Positions 1-9,275 of a DNA stretch of 64,000 nucleotides are shown piece by piece; within the stretch, counting starts at the first letter, position 1, and the number at the start of each line of letters is the position of its first letter. Position numbers and translations under genes: made by a program. Source of the DNA: Brasilonema sp. CT11 (GTDB lineage Bacteria > Cyanobacteriota > Cyanobacteriia > Cyanobacteriales > Nostocaceae); NCBI RefSeq assembly GCF_017982655.1, contig NZ_JABXYX010000022.1, positions 34,129 through 98,128 of the forward strand, given 5' to 3'. The notes below the pieces were generated by a model. It did not search any database, was not told the origin of the DNA, and saw nothing but the letters and a program-made list of their open reading frames with translations.

Positions 1-411
1 AAGAATATTCAAGCTGCTTGTCGGATGATTATCAATGAGTTTGGCGGTTCTGTCCCCAAGCAGATGGAACAGATGGTGCGGCTTCCAGGTGTGGCGCGAA
101 AGACAGCAAATGTTGTGCTTGCTCATGCTTATGGAATTAATGCTGGGGTGACAGTGGATACTCATGTCAAACGTCTGAGTGAGCGTTTGGGGTTAACTGA
201 ACACACAGACCCCATCCGGATTGAACGAGATTTAATGAGTTTATTGCCTCAAGCAGATTGGGAAAATTGGTCTATTCGGCTGGTTTATCATGGTCGTGCG
301 ATTTGTAAAGCGCGATCGCCTGCTTGTGATGCTTGTGAATTAGCTGAACTGTGTCCTTCTGCTTTTAACGTACCACAAGTCACTGTCAAGGCAAAAATTA
401 AGGAATTTTAG
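1..411 (+). CDS. nth: Endonuclease III (3' part, cut by window start)
   Basis: Base-excision-repair DNA glycosylase/AP lyase that removes oxidised pyrimidines. The frame is open from base 1, and the upstream part lies outside the window. Visible are the helix-hairpin-helix LPGVARKTANVVL, whose Lys is the catalytic nucleophile, the VDTHV motif with the catalytic Asp, and a C-terminal 4Fe-4S loop with spacing C-x6-C-x2-C-x5-C (CKARSPACDACELAELC). All key residues are intact, so this should be a functional gene that is only truncated by the window. The protein ends a few residues after the cluster, as is usual for the family. Confidence 0.95.
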   Translation, partial: KNIQAACRMIINEFGGSVPKQMEQMVRLPGVARKTANVVLAHAYGINAGVTVDTHVKRLSERLGLTEHTDPIRIERDLMSLLPQADWENWSIRLVYHGRAICKARSPACDACELAELCPSAFNVPQVTVKAKIKEF

Positions 412-460
412 GAACTTATCCTCCTAATACTCCTACATACCCTGTCTAAAAGAGACTTTG

Positions 461-830
461 TTGACATCCTCACCGCCCTAGAAGTGCGGTGATTCCTCAC
501 CACGCCAGCAACCTACTCGTGGTAGGATAACTGGTCGCTGAATGGGGTTGACGCTTCATTGAGAACAGCCTGGAACCAGGTCTTACACTCTCTCCACATC
601 CGTTTTGAGTCTCGGAATGCCCTTCCGCGACTAACCGACAATTGAACTATTGAATTTTGTCTTTTTCCTTTGGGTTGGATTTATGTTTACTACCATTGCC
701 CATCAGTCTTTCTCTACGCCTGCTCTCATCGTAGCTGTTTCAACGCGTCTTGAGTCTAGAGGGGGATTGCCAATTCCGAGTATATTTTAGCGCAAAAGGC
801 GCCCTAGAAGTGCGGGGCTTGTATCCCATT
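461..830 (-). mobile_element. IS200/IS605-like scar between nth and rpsN
   Basis: No gene is visible in this stretch. It is bracketed by two copies of the motif CCCTAGAAGTGCGG (about 477 and 801). The left one sits in a small hairpin (TTGACATCCTCACCGCCCTAGAAGTGCGGTG region) of the kind found downstream of tnpB in cyanobacterial IS200/IS605 elements. The sequence between them has no open frame. I read it as a decayed 3' end of such an element or a non-autonomous derivative. The family assignment rests on the end motif only. Confidence 0.45.
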
Positions 831-899
831 ATTTTTGGTCACTAGACGTGGGATTATATAGAATGGAAAATGCTGTCTTTCAATGAATCACTGAACATT

Positions 900-1202
900 A
901 TGGCAAAAAAGAGTTTGATTGAGCGCGAGAAAAAACGCGCCAGATTGGTGGCTAAATATGCTGAAAAACGCCAAGCACTGCTGGAAGAATTCAGAGAAAC
1001 AGAATCTCCTGTTGATAAGCTAGAAATTCACCGTGAAATTCAACAGCTACCCCGCAATAGCGCTCCTAGCCGCCACCGTAACCGTTGCTGGTTAACGGGT
1101 CGTTCCAGAGGAGTTTACCGCGACTTTGGGCTATCTCGCAACGTTCTGCGGGAATGGGCACACGAAGGTCTTTTACCTGGAGTTGTTAAATCTAGTTGGT
1201 AG
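900..1202 (+). CDS. rpsN: 30S ribosomal protein S14
   Basis: Small-subunit ribosomal protein of the 3' (head) domain. The start is placed at [13 protein letters not shown] (base 900), giving 100 residues, the normal length for cyanobacterial S14; an upstream in-frame Met at 870 would add ten residues not found in the family. The conserved C-terminal half has [32 protein letters not shown] and the terminal VVKSSW. It is the long, zinc-free form because the four-Cys motif is absent. It stands alone, not in the spc operon, as is common in cyanobacteria. Confidence 0.97.
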   Translation: MAKKSLIEREKKRARLVAKYAEKRQALLEEFRETESPVDKLEIHREIQQLPRNSAPSRHRNRCWLTGRSRGVYRDFGLSRNVLREWAHEGLLPGVVKSSW

Positions 1203-1208
1203 TTATTT

Positions 1209-1250
1209 AGTCATTAGTCATTAGTCATTAGTCATTAGTCATTAGTCATA
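1209..1250. repeat. Short tandem repeat, AGTCATT x5 plus one variant copy
   Basis: Five perfect copies of the 7-mer AGTCATT (1209-1243) followed by AGTCATA. 7-bp arrays of this type (STRR) are typical of heterocystous cyanobacteria. It lies just downstream of the rpsN stop. Confidence 0.9.
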
Positions 1251-1314
1251 AGCTTTAGACAAACAACCAAGGACTAATGACGAAGGACAACAGACATCAA
1301 TTATTTATTGCCTA

Positions 1315-1644
1315 TTATTGCCCACAACACTTGTCAATCCCCAAACTTTCTAGGAGTAAGTCGCTAACGGCGTTAGCAATAGCAAACTCTCCGTAGAAAC
1401 TTTTGGAAAAATCAAACGACTGCATCTCTGTAACAATGGCAATAACCAGAGAACCCAAGTCGTTTTCTCCTTCCATACGTTGACGTACAAAAATTTGTGC
1501 AGCCCTTTGGGCGATCGTCTGATTGATTGCTTCCGGGATAAATTCTTCATCCAGCCACTGATGCAAGCGTTGCTGTAACCATTTTCCCTCAAGCATCGGA
1601 TCTTGAGGTGGTGGTAGGGTGATGGGTGGAATGGGTTGTGTCAT
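1315..1644 (-). CDS. Conserved cyanobacterial hypothetical protein
   Basis: 109 residues, soluble, with a proline-rich N-terminus ([13 protein letters not shown]) followed by predicted helices containing [15 protein letters not shown] and a short acidic stretch. No signal peptide, membrane segment or catalytic motif is visible. I do not recognise a function. It is transcribed divergently from aat, and its start codon is 78 bases from the aat start. Codon use and composition match neighbouring housekeeping genes, and the clean start and stop make it a credible gene. Confidence 0.65.
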   Translation of the reverse strand: MTQPIPPITLPPPQDPMLEGKWLQQRLHQWLDEEFIPEAINQTIAQRAAQIFVRQRMEGENDLGSLVIAIVTEMQSFDFSKSFYGEFAIANAVSDLLLESLGIDKCCGQ

Positions 1645-1721
1645 TTTCTTGTTTTTATATTAAAGATGTTCGTAGTAGTCGCACAAGCGCTGACTACAAA
1701 CGATGTATATTCCTTATTTCT

Positions 1722-2297
1722 ATGAAATATGATGTTGCCACTATTATTCAAGGCTATGCTCAAGGTTATTTTCTCATGGCTGATGAGAATGATGTCTTGG
1801 GGTGGTATGGGAGTCGCGATCGCACTCTCATTCCTTTAGATCAAAGATTTCGCTATCCCAAGTCCCTACAGCGTGTTCTGAATCAAGAGCGTTTTAGCAT
1901 TGCGATTAACCGCAATTTCAAAGCCGTCGTAGCTGGATGCGCTAACCGAGAATCAACTTGGATTTCACCAGAGTTAAAACAGATTTATTGGGAACTTTAC
2001 CAGACGGGGTGGGCGTACAGTTTTGAAACTTGGCAAGGGGATGAACTGGCTGGGGGAATTTTAGGAATTGTGATTAAGGGTGCTTTCATTGGGGAGTCGA
2101 TGTTTTACCGCATCCCGGAAGGTTCAAAGGTGGCGATGGTGAAGTTGGTGGAACTGTTGCGCAAAAGGCGATTTGTGATGTTTGATGCTCAGATGATGAA
2201 TCCCCATTTGGAGAGGTTTGGTGCTTATGGGGTGAAAGATGATGAGTACATGGTGTTACTTGATAAAGCTTTGCATCGTTCTTGTTCTCTACTTTAG
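1722..2297 (+). CDS. aat: Leucyl/phenylalanyl-tRNA-protein transferase
   Basis: Transfers Leu or Phe from aminoacyl-tRNA to N-terminal Lys or Arg of proteins, marking them for ClpS/ClpAP degradation (bacterial N-end rule). Family landmarks are [11 protein letters not shown] near the N-terminus, [18 protein letters not shown] in the middle, and [12 protein letters not shown] followed by [15 protein letters not shown] at the C-terminus. The start is placed at [15 protein letters not shown] (191 residues), since the extra 32 residues of the longer frame are not family-like. It is shorter than the roughly 230-residue E. coli enzyme but keeps the whole acyltransferase core. Confidence 0.9.
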   Translation: MKYDVATIIQGYAQGYFLMADENDVLGWYGSRDRTLIPLDQRFRYPKSLQRVLNQERFSIAINRNFKAVVAGCANRESTWISPELKQIYWELYQTGWAYSFETWQGDELAGGILGIVIKGAFIGESMFYRIPEGSKVAMVKLVELLRKRRFVMFDAQMMNPHLERFGAYGVKDDEYMVLLDKALHRSCSLL

Positions 2298-2305
2298 AAT
2301 ACAGC

Positions 2306-2788
2306 ATGAGTAAAATTTACAAAATTTATCTCGATGTTTGTTGTTTGAATCGAACTCTAGACAATTTAGAACAATTTCGGATGCGTATGGAGGCTGAAGC
2401 AGTAACGGAGATTATTCAAAATTGCGAAGATGGCAAGTGGATATTGATGAATAGCGATATTATTGAATTTGAAGTTAGTCAACATTCAGACTCATTTAAA
2501 CAACAACAGGTCAAATCGATACTAAATTTAGCCAAGATTTATATTCAATCAACTGAAAATATTGATTTGAGAGCAGAAGAATTCATGAAGTTGAGTTTTC
2601 AATTTCACGATGCGTTACATTTGGCTTTTGCAGAAGCTGGAGATCCTGATGTATTTTTGACGACAGATGATCGACTGCTTCGGAAAGCAAAAAAATTTCA
2701 AAGTATTTTGAACATAGAAGTCGAAAACCCTACGATTTGGTTAATGAATGTTTTGCAAACAGAGGATGATAATGATGAAACTGACTGA
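2306..2788 (+). CDS. PIN-domain protein (putative toxin ribonuclease)
   Basis: 160 residues. The N-terminal strand YLDVCCLNR supplies the first PIN acidic residue, FHDALHLAFAEA the middle acid, and FLTTDDRLLRKAKKF the C-terminal acidic pair, so a metal-dependent RNase fold is likely. The start is at MSKIYKIYLDVCC. It lies 8 bases after aat and overlaps the next small gene, which suggests co-translation. The gene pair resembles chromosomal type II toxin-antitoxin loci of cyanobacteria. Toxicity is inferred from the fold, not shown. Confidence 0.75.
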   Translation: MSKIYKIYLDVCCLNRTLDNLEQFRMRMEAEAVTEIIQNCEDGKWILMNSDIIEFEVSQHSDSFKQQQVKSILNLAKIYIQSTENIDLRAEEFMKLSFQFHDALHLAFAEAGDPDVFLTTDDRLLRKAKKFQSILNIEVENPTIWLMNVLQTEDDNDETD

Positions 2789-2966
2789 AATTAGGCAACA
2801 AGGATATAAAGCTCTTATTGATGCTTTAGGGGTAGCAGGAACGCTGAGATTTTTACAGCAATTAGAAGTGGGTTATGGTGACTATACCAAAGAACGTCAT
2901 CAATGGCTCAATCAAGTCACAATAGATGACTTCCGTAATTATGTTAAACAGAAAAAAGTTGAATAA
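2772..2966 (+). CDS. Small partner protein of PIN gene (putative antitoxin)
   Basis: About 64 residues (MMKLTEIRQQGYKALIDALG...), mostly helical and charged, with LGVAGTLRFLQQLEVG in the middle. It overlaps the end of the PIN gene by 17 bases. A GAGG lies six bases upstream of the chosen ATG; ATGs at 2766 and 2775 are alternatives. I recognise it only as the small protein often encoded next to such PIN genes. An antitoxin role is inferred from this position. No classical ribbon-helix-helix or AbrB DNA-binding motif is apparent. Confidence 0.6.
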   Translation: MMKLTEIRQQGYKALIDALGVAGTLRFLQQLEVGYGDYTKERHQWLNQVTIDDFRNYVKQKKVE

Positions 2967-2973
2967 CAAGCAC

Positions 2974-3120
2974 TCATCCTGATGAAATTAAATTGGCTAT
3001 TGAAGATAATTGGCGATCGCCGGCCAGAAGTAACTGACGTAAAAATGTTATATCTTCATCAGTGTGCTGTCCGCTTTCAACCCGATTCAGAATATGCTTG
3101 AGGCGTTCGGAATGTGTCAT
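2974..3120 (-). CDS. Orphan effector-associated-domain (EAD)-like mini-ORF
   Basis: 48 codons, starting ATG at 3120. The first 38 residues (MTHSERLKHILNRVESGQHT... ending LLLAGDRQLSS) align with the N-terminus of the VMAP-like protein encoded at 7377-9245: ILNRVESGQHTDEDITFLR against IERILNGSQTQHDIEQLRR. It then stops after SSIANLISSG, just where the partner continues into its LGKYNVNI stretch. It is therefore either a free-standing adaptor domain or the stump of a larger EAD gene truncated here. It lies downstream of, and in the same orientation as, the three-gene conflict operon. Confidence 0.55.
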   Translation of the reverse strand: MTHSERLKHILNRVESGQHTDEDITFLRQLLLAGDRQLSSIANLISSG

Positions 3121-3192
3121 TGAATACCTTGGTGTGACTAGATGATAATAAAAATTGGTAATTGAGCGTAATGAGGTAGCTTAGTCGATGAC

Positions 3193-6100
3193 TTAAGCAG
3201 CAACTTCTATGCTAGTGATTGAGTCTATAGATATATCAGTCTCTTCTAAAAATTCTAATAGTTGATTTTCTGATAAAAGAGATAATTCTAATGGTGTAGA
3301 ATCTCCCTTCACCGAAATTGTACCTCCAACATTAAGTTGATAAGTTTCTTCAGCACTGAAATAATGATCATTCCAGTCATCTATTGAAATTTGTTCAGAT
3401 TTTTTATCATCAAGAGTATAATAGTCAGCTTTAAAAATATAATATAAAAGTTGACATTCTACTGTCAAAGTAAATTTGATCACAAATAAATTCTTCTTAT
3501 TATCTTCAGTCCGTTCAGGTTCTAGAGTAATATTATAAGGTTGTCCAACACTTGTAATAGATGCTTCATTGTTATCATCTGGAATTCCTGGATAATTTAC
3601 TGTTTTATTAACCAGTAAATCAATAATATCTTTTTCAATTACTGATTCAAATATTTCTACATTTCGTGGAATTACTTCATCAAAAATCTTTCTTAAATTC
3701 TCTTCTTGATAATTATTTTTTGAGACTAAATATGGTTCTTTTTTTGGCAGTAATTCAACTTCTTCTTTTTGTAATTTTGAAGGTAGTGTGATTGGTAAGT
3801 ACTGACGTGAAAGAAAGGCAACACCTCTCGGTCCACGATGGAACCTGTATTTGCTCCAAATAGGAAGTGCTGGAAGATGCCCTCTAGCGGACAAAAGATC
3901 AAAATTAAGTTTAGAGTAGTATAACCACTTATCTTCTTTTGTATCTGTCCATCCAACGTTTCTTCCAAAAGATTTCCACAATTCTTCATTATATATTTCA
4001 TTGCCTCCTAAACTTGTATAAATTTCCTTTTGAACACTAAAACCAAACTTATTATTACTATAATCTAGCCATAGTTGGTTAATCTCATTAAGCATTGGAG
4101 ATGGTAATTTTTCAATATCCTCTAATCTTAAAGATTGTTTTTCAACTCTATTAGTAATTTTCAACAAGATATTAGCTGTTTCTTCATCAGCTTCTTTCCA
4201 TTTACCTGCGGCTAGTAAATTAGCTAGTTGAGTATAGTCAATTGCTTTTTCTGAAATTACCTGAGACTTTATACCTAAATTTCTAAATTCATGGATTCGC
4301 TTCCATTCTTCTGGTGTAACCTTGAAAATAGAACCACGATTAATGCGGATTACTGATAAATTCTTAAGTATGGGATCTTGCTTTAATTCTTTTCGTAGTA
4401 GTGGTTGATCTAAGAGTTTAGTCGTGAAGCGGATGCAAGGTCCAGGCTGTGTACGAAGATTGCTCATAAGATCTTGATTAATCCAGTAATCTTCGTCAGA
4501 AACTTCCTCAAATATCTTGACAGGCTCGATAATTTCTCCGAACGCATAAATCCCAGATTCTTTTCCAGATACCCAGATAATAACCTCATCCCCTACAGAA
4601 ATATCTTCTGTATAGCGATTTAACGGCCAGGGCATTTCTTTTAAATCTTGAATAGCATCAAACATTCTGTAATTTTTAGGATTTCCCTGAAATAGCCAAT
4701 ATTTTTTAGATAATTTTTCTAAATCCTCAGCAAACCGCGTATACTTTCCTCCCAAACGCCTCAATACCTGAGCCGTAACTGTTGCAAAATATTTGATTTC
4801 TTTAGTATTTTTACTATCTTTAACTTTTTGCGGATTCCTCAATACAGCAGTAAACTCTTCCAGCGATAACCCTACTTTTCTCGCCACATATTTCGATACC
4901 TCATCTACTACATTCAAAACATAATTTGAAGGAACAGAATCAACTAATAAATCCCGCACCCCATCCATAAAATCGTACTGAACATAATCAGGATTAGTAT
5001 CTGCATTAATATCAGATAAGGGCTTTAATAATCCCCCTAAAAAAACCTCAGCCACATTAACTTGTTGAGAATATTTTAACAGTGTTTCCCGAATCAATCG
5101 CACAATTGGCAGACTAATCACTGGTGCAGAAGCTAATAATCCTGCCAATTTTCGTGCCATAGGTGAAGCCGTTACCCGAAACGCCTGTACACGCTGTTCT
5201 GCACTCAAATCACTATGAGTAAGATTAAATAACCCACTTTCCTTATTAAGAGTTGCATCTAACTTAAACACATATCCCGATGTCCAAATACTGCCCTTAC
5301 CCGACAACATTTGCGCCCAAGTAACGACCTTATCTTGTTCTAAGGTAAATACAGGGACTTTAACCCCCGTTTCCTCCTCCAGTTCATCCCACAATGACAC
5401 TTCCTTGGCGATTAATTTCTGGTTAAACACCCCTGGAGTCAATCCCCGCAATCGCACTTCTGAGGCTCTACCTAAAGCAGTTCTTTTCCACAGCCACTTA
5501 GGAAGCATCTGGACAATTGCCATTGACCCTTGTTTTGCCCAGACTTCTAATACAGGTGTAACTTCTCCGGTGCGCCAGAGAGATGACACACAATCACTCA
5601 CTACCAACACCAAACGCCGACCACTGGGGTCAATTAATTCTTTGGGACTACGGGGAGATTGATTTTTAGCTGTTGCACCGATACCCCGACGAATCTGCAC
5701 TTGTTCGTTTTCATCCGTAGTTAGTCCCCAGACCCGCACATCTCGGAAAATTCCATAGTTTTTCAGCAGTCGTTTCAATTCCCTAATAGTATGTCTCCAA
5801 ATTTGCATGGAAATTGCTTCATCAACTACTAATTCCAAATCTAACCAAGGTTCTAGCGTGGGTTTAAGTACAGGTATCCAAAGACCTTCATCTGCAATTC
5901 GTTGGATGGTGGCGGCTTCATCTAAAACTAACTCTCTCCCAGAGGGAATACGGCGCATTAAGGGCTTTAAAGCTCGTGCTAAAGTTAAAGGCTCACGCAA
6001 AGAACGAGCATCAGGAACTTTAAAGGATAAATCTAAAGATTTTGAGGTCTGTTGCTCATTTTGGGAATAAATGCCTGCTTTTTGTTCCTCTGGTGGCTGA

Positions 6101-6312
6101 TTTGGTGTTTCTTTTAACTCTGAAGTTTTTGGTTCGGCTTTTGACTCTAACTGACTAATCCTTCTCTCGTCTTCCTTTGCTATGGAAAAATCAGAGGAGA
6201 CTGACTCAGCTTGAAATTCCTGCATTTGAAGTGCCAGCCAAATCGTATCAGCAATTTCTTCGGCGGACATTTCTACTTCTTTACTCAATGCAGTAATTAA
6301 CTGGTCAATCAT
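3193..6312 (-). CDS. vWA-like/SAV_2336-type protein with EVE and GUN4 domains
   Basis: 1039 residues. Residues about 95-300 match the SAV_2336-type N-terminal region with a vWA-like fold. The MIDAS strand is VVDEAISM (Asp164, Ser168), a degenerate DxSxS, and a second strand, LVLVVSDCVSSLW, contains Asp240. Residues about 537-680 form an EVE domain (YWLFQGNPKNYRMF, GDEVIIWVSGKESGIYAFGE), a PUA-like reader of modified bases. Residues about 691-850 form a GUN4 domain (LLAAGKWKEADEETA, QLWLDYSNNKFGFSVQK), a tetrapyrrole-binding module. The last 150 residues are beta-rich and unassigned. It overlaps the MoxR gene by 4 bases (ATGA), so the two are translationally coupled. By context it is the vWA component of a VMAP ternary conflict system; the EVE and GUN4 parts are presumed sensors. 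Confidence 0.85.
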   Translation of the reverse strand: MIDQLITALSKEVEMSAEEIADTIWLALQMQEFQAESVSSDFSIAKEDERRISQLESKAEPKTSELKETPNQPPEEQKAGIYSQNEQQTSKSLDLSFKVPDARSLREPLTLARALKPLMRRIPSGRELVLDEAATIQRIADEGLWIPVLKPTLEPWLDLELVVDEAISMQIWRHTIRELKRLLKNYGIFRDVRVWGLTTDENEQVQIRRGIGATAKNQSPRSPKELIDPSGRRLVLVVSDCVSSLWRTGEVTPVLEVWAKQGSMAIVQMLPKWLWKRTALGRASEVRLRGLTPGVFNQKLIAKEVSLWDELEEETGVKVPVFTLEQDKVVTWAQMLSGKGSIWTSGYVFKLDATLNKESGLFNLTHSDLSAEQRVQAFRVTASPMARKLAGLLASAPVISLPIVRLIRETLLKYSQQVNVAEVFLGGLLKPLSDINADTNPDYVQYDFMDGVRDLLVDSVPSNYVLNVVDEVSKYVARKVGLSLEEFTAVLRNPQKVKDSKNTKEIKYFATVTAQVLRRLGGKYTRFAEDLEKLSKKYWLFQGNPKNYRMFDAIQDLKEMPWPLNRYTEDISVGDEVIIWVSGKESGIYAFGEIIEPVKIFEEVSDEDYWINQDLMSNLRTQPGPCIRFTTKLLDQPLLRKELKQDPILKNLSVIRINRGSIFKVTPEEWKRIHEFRNLGIKSQVISEKAIDYTQLANLLAAGKWKEADEETANILLKITNRVEKQSLRLEDIEKLPSPMLNEINQLWLDYSNNKFGFSVQKEIYTSLGGNEIYNEELWKSFGRNVGWTDTKEDKWLYYSKLNFDLLSARGHLPALPIWSKYRFHRGPRGVAFLSRQYLPITLPSKLQKEEVELLPKKEPYLVSKNNYQEENLRKIFDEVIPRNVEIFESVIEKDIIDLLVNKTVNYPGIPDDNNEASITSVGQPYNITLEPERTEDNKKNLFVIKFTLTVECQLLYYIFKADYYTLDDKKSEQISIDDWNDHYFSAEETYQLNVGGTISVKGDSTPLELSLLSENQLLEFLEETDISIDSITSIEVAA

Positions 6313-7355
6313 CTGTCCTCCGCACTGGTTAAGTATTTCAGCAATACTTCAATCAGGTCTTTTTCTTCTGCTGCTTCCGGTTTAAATTCACGAGTGACTA
6401 TATAAATGGCATTCAGTAGTTGATCCGTTGCTATATCTCCACTTTCTCGCAATGTTCTGAATTTTTCAATTAATTGATTTATTTTTACCTTATCTTTCGT
6501 TATCACATCACTGCCTAAATGTGCCTTTACAATGTTCTTCAAAGCCGTTGCATCAGGTTCATAAGGCATATTTAACCTTAAACAACGCCTCAAAAAAGCC
6601 GGTGGGAAATCTCGCTCACCGTTGTTGGTTAACAGAATAAAAGGGAAATTTTGACAGCGGACTTGACCTGCTTTAATGGGAATATCTATCCCATCATAGG
6701 TGCGAACTTCTACTTGATTGACTTCTTTAGAAATTCGCGCTAATTCTGGAATTTCAAATTCTCCTTCCTCAAACAAATTGAGTAAATCATTGGGTAAATT
6801 AATATCGCTTTTGTCTATTTCATCAATCAGCAACACACGAGGACGACGGGAAGGAAGAAGGGCTGTACCTAGTGGCCCCAGTTGAATGTAGCGACCAATA
6901 TCTTTACTTTTATCACCCATCTGTACATCTTGCAGACGGGCGATCGCATCATAACGATATAATCCTTCCTGTAAAGTTGAACGAGCAGTAATATACCAAG
7001 GTAACACCTCCCCCAATTTTAGTTCGTAAGCCACAGCATAAGCCAAAGACGTTTTACCAGTTCCCGGTTTTCCTGTTACTAATAAAGGTCGTCTTAAATA
7101 CAAGGCTGCATTGACCATATTAATAACAGTATTTCTGTCATTACTTTTATCGGTGTGGATACGGAAACTTTTACCCCGTTGCTCATTCCTTGTATCCTGC
7201 TCTAACCCCTTACAGAAACTTTGCCAGCGTTGCTCAATTTGTTGAACTATTTCATCATCTGGATCTTTAAATTTACGCCAGCTTGGGGGTGGAGGAAGTT
7301 GATTAATATTATCGTGTGGTTCACTATTACCTTGAAAGATTTTCCAATCAGTCAT
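6309..7355 (-). CDS. MoxR-family AAA+ ATPase of VMAP ternary system
   Basis: 348 residues. Walker A is GKPGTGKTS (95-103), Walker B VLLIDEID (Asp178/Glu179), sensor-1 LLTNNGERDF (Asn244-245), and the arginine-finger region PPAFLRRC (Arg256/257). MoxR ATPases work with vWA proteins as chaperone or activation switches. The gene sits between the VMAP gene (21-base gap) and the vWA gene (4-base overlap), the canonical order of the NTP-dependent vWA-MoxR-VMAP systems described from comparative genomics. The N-terminal 60 residues are proline-rich and poorly conserved. All ATPase motifs are intact. Confidence 0.9.
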   Translation of the reverse strand: MTDWKIFQGNSEPHDNINQLPPPPSWRKFKDPDDEIVQQIEQRWQSFCKGLEQDTRNEQRGKSFRIHTDKSNDRNTVINMVNAALYLRRPLLVTGKPGTGKTSLAYAVAYELKLGEVLPWYITARSTLQEGLYRYDAIARLQDVQMGDKSKDIGRYIQLGPLGTALLPSRRPRVLLIDEIDKSDINLPNDLLNLFEEGEFEIPELARISKEVNQVEVRTYDGIDIPIKAGQVRCQNFPFILLTNNGERDFPPAFLRRCLRLNMPYEPDATALKNIVKAHLGSDVITKDKVKINQLIEKFRTLRESGDIATDQLLNAIYIVTREFKPEAAEEKDLIEVLLKYLTSAEDR

Positions 7356-7376
7356 TTTATTGATTTAAACTCCCTT

Positions 7377-9245
7377 TTATTCTCCTGGTGTTGTTAATTG
7401 CCGCATGGCATTAGGTGTAAGACGATAAGGATCTTCCCAAAGCAGTGCTAAATGAAAACCTATATGTTCATGTTCCTCCGTTTGAGCGTCAGCTTTTTCT
7501 CTAGTCTGTCTAACTGATTCATACAAATGACACAATGGTCTCAAAGTTAATATTTCATCTATTGCAGCTACCTGATCGAGATTAGGAATATCACATCTTA
7601 TCCAAATAGCAATTGGTGTTGTTGCCGTTAATATAGCTTTAAATAAATCTTTGCTTTTTGCTTTAGGGAGAGCGCAGGTTACTTTAAGTCCAATTTTTTC
7701 CTTTAAACTACTTCTTAGCAACATCAAATTAAAAGTTTCCATCTCTTTAAGATGTTCAAATAGTTCTTGAATCGGTTCATTATGTAAAACAGTTTTAACC
7801 TTATTCCAATATTTATACCAATCAGATAAATAAGAATCTAAATATCGAATATCCAAACGTTCTAGCGATCGCAGTCGAATTGGATACTTAATCCCCAAAG
7901 TTATTTCCTCTAAGATTGGGTCAGGAATTTTCCAACGATCTACTTCTGTACAAATCAAATCACTTGGTAAGAATACCTCAATGATTAGCTGATATTGTTT
8001 ACCTCTAAGATATCTGAGACCTGTCTTCAGAAATTCATTCAGTTGTTTTGGTATGTCATCATATTTACATAATTTTCCTTGTAGCAGTTCATCTTTATCA
8101 AGTAATGGGATAAATTTAGATAGGTCGTTTACTGGTACTGAGTCATCAATAATCAACCAAGCATTTAGTAAAAACTGCTTATTGTCATATTCATCAGGTT
8201 CAATTGTAGCGATTAAATAGGATTCAAGTTGTTCTTTTTTATCAGGGGGTATTTTAATAGGAGGACTGGGTACACGACTATAACTTAATTTTTGCTCAAT
8301 TTTGTTTAACTTTGTCTCTAACTGTGAAAGTTTAGTTTTCTCAGATTTAATTAGTTGTTCTAACTTGAATTTATCTGCTGAATCGCTCTCTATTATATAA
8401 CTTATCTCCAGCTTATTCAATTTTTCTGTTAATAGATACCACTGTTCTGTAAGACTATCTTGCTCCTGTTTTAAACGTTGTCTTTGGGAGTCTGTTAAGA
8501 CTCTAGAAGGAGCTGGTTGGGTTTCTGGAGAGAGTTGACCAGACTTAAGGGAATTTTCAAACTTGCTCAGAGAATCAAAATCTGTTGAGAATTTATTTTT
8601 GTAATCTTCTGGATGCTTTTTTTTGGCTAAACTTTCAGTAATTTTTTCTAGTTTCTGACGAATTGCGAAAGGAATCGTTTCATCTTGACTTAATAATTCA
8701 CAAAACTGTAACATTCGTCTCAAATATGTAATTTCTTTGAGGATTTCTTCAATATTATTTCCCTGTAAATCCCACACACCAGCATCGGGAGGTAAAGCTT
8801 CTTGATAGGCTTGTTGAATACTTTCTTGAGGAATACTATAAAAATCTGAATTGTTTAAGAATTCTTGAGAAATATTGCCAGAATTACTATCTTTCGCCAG
8901 CAGTTGAATAAATGTACAATTTTCGTAAACATTACGTTTATCAATATCTCTTGCAGCTACATCCCCATCCTGAGTATTTTGATTAATACCGCTTGTTTCT
9001 TGAATTGCTTTAACTAAGGCTTCCATCGCTTCCTTATCCCAATGTTGATAAATGCGATCGCCTATATGTATTTCTTTCCCTTCGCTAATATTGACGTTAT
9101 ATTTACCTAGTTGCGATGCAACTTGGCGATCGCTAAATGTGGCTAGCGATCGTCGCAGTTGTTCAATATCATGCTGAGTCTGACTTCCGTTAAGGATACG
9201 CTCAATAATGTTACTCAGATTATCATGGTTAGCCACACTGTTCAT
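7377..9245 (-). CDS. VMAP-type protein: EAD N-terminus, coiled coil, VMAP-C
   Basis: 622 residues. Residues 1-70 hold an EAD-like helical adaptor followed by the LGKYNVNISEGKEIHIGDRI signature common in cyanobacterial STAND and caspase proteins. Residues about 105-200 look like a second helical adaptor (YQEALPPDAGVWDL). Residues 250-322 form a strong coiled coil. Residues about 330-622 match the VMAP C-terminal domain (YQLIIEVFLPSDLIC, LGIKYPIRLRSLERLD). In such systems VMAP links an effector, recruited by like-like EAD pairing, to the MoxR/vWA switch. No protease or other enzymatic effector is fused here, so the effector should be encoded elsewhere or be supplied through the EAD. Confidence 0.82.
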   Translation of the reverse strand: MNSVANHDNLSNIIERILNGSQTQHDIEQLRRSLATFSDRQVASQLGKYNVNISEGKEIHIGDRIYQHWDKEAMEALVKAIQETSGINQNTQDGDVAARDIDKRNVYENCTFIQLLAKDSNSGNISQEFLNNSDFYSIPQESIQQAYQEALPPDAGVWDLQGNNIEEILKEITYLRRMLQFCELLSQDETIPFAIRQKLEKITESLAKKKHPEDYKNKFSTDFDSLSKFENSLKSGQLSPETQPAPSRVLTDSQRQRLKQEQDSLTEQWYLLTEKLNKLEISYIIESDSADKFKLEQLIKSEKTKLSQLETKLNKIEQKLSYSRVPSPPIKIPPDKKEQLESYLIATIEPDEYDNKQFLLNAWLIIDDSVPVNDLSKFIPLLDKDELLQGKLCKYDDIPKQLNEFLKTGLRYLRGKQYQLIIEVFLPSDLICTEVDRWKIPDPILEEITLGIKYPIRLRSLERLDIRYLDSYLSDWYKYWNKVKTVLHNEPIQELFEHLKEMETFNLMLLRSSLKEKIGLKVTCALPKAKSKDLFKAILTATTPIAIWIRCDIPNLDQVAAIDEILTLRPLCHLYESVRQTREKADAQTEEHEHIGFHLALLWEDPYRLTPNAMRQLTTPGE

Positions 9246-9275
9246 TCCTTACGCAGCGTATCGTCAAATAAAGTA

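Noticed and set aside
1209..1250. Repeat array as a CRISPR
   Set aside because: Units are 7 bases with no spacers.
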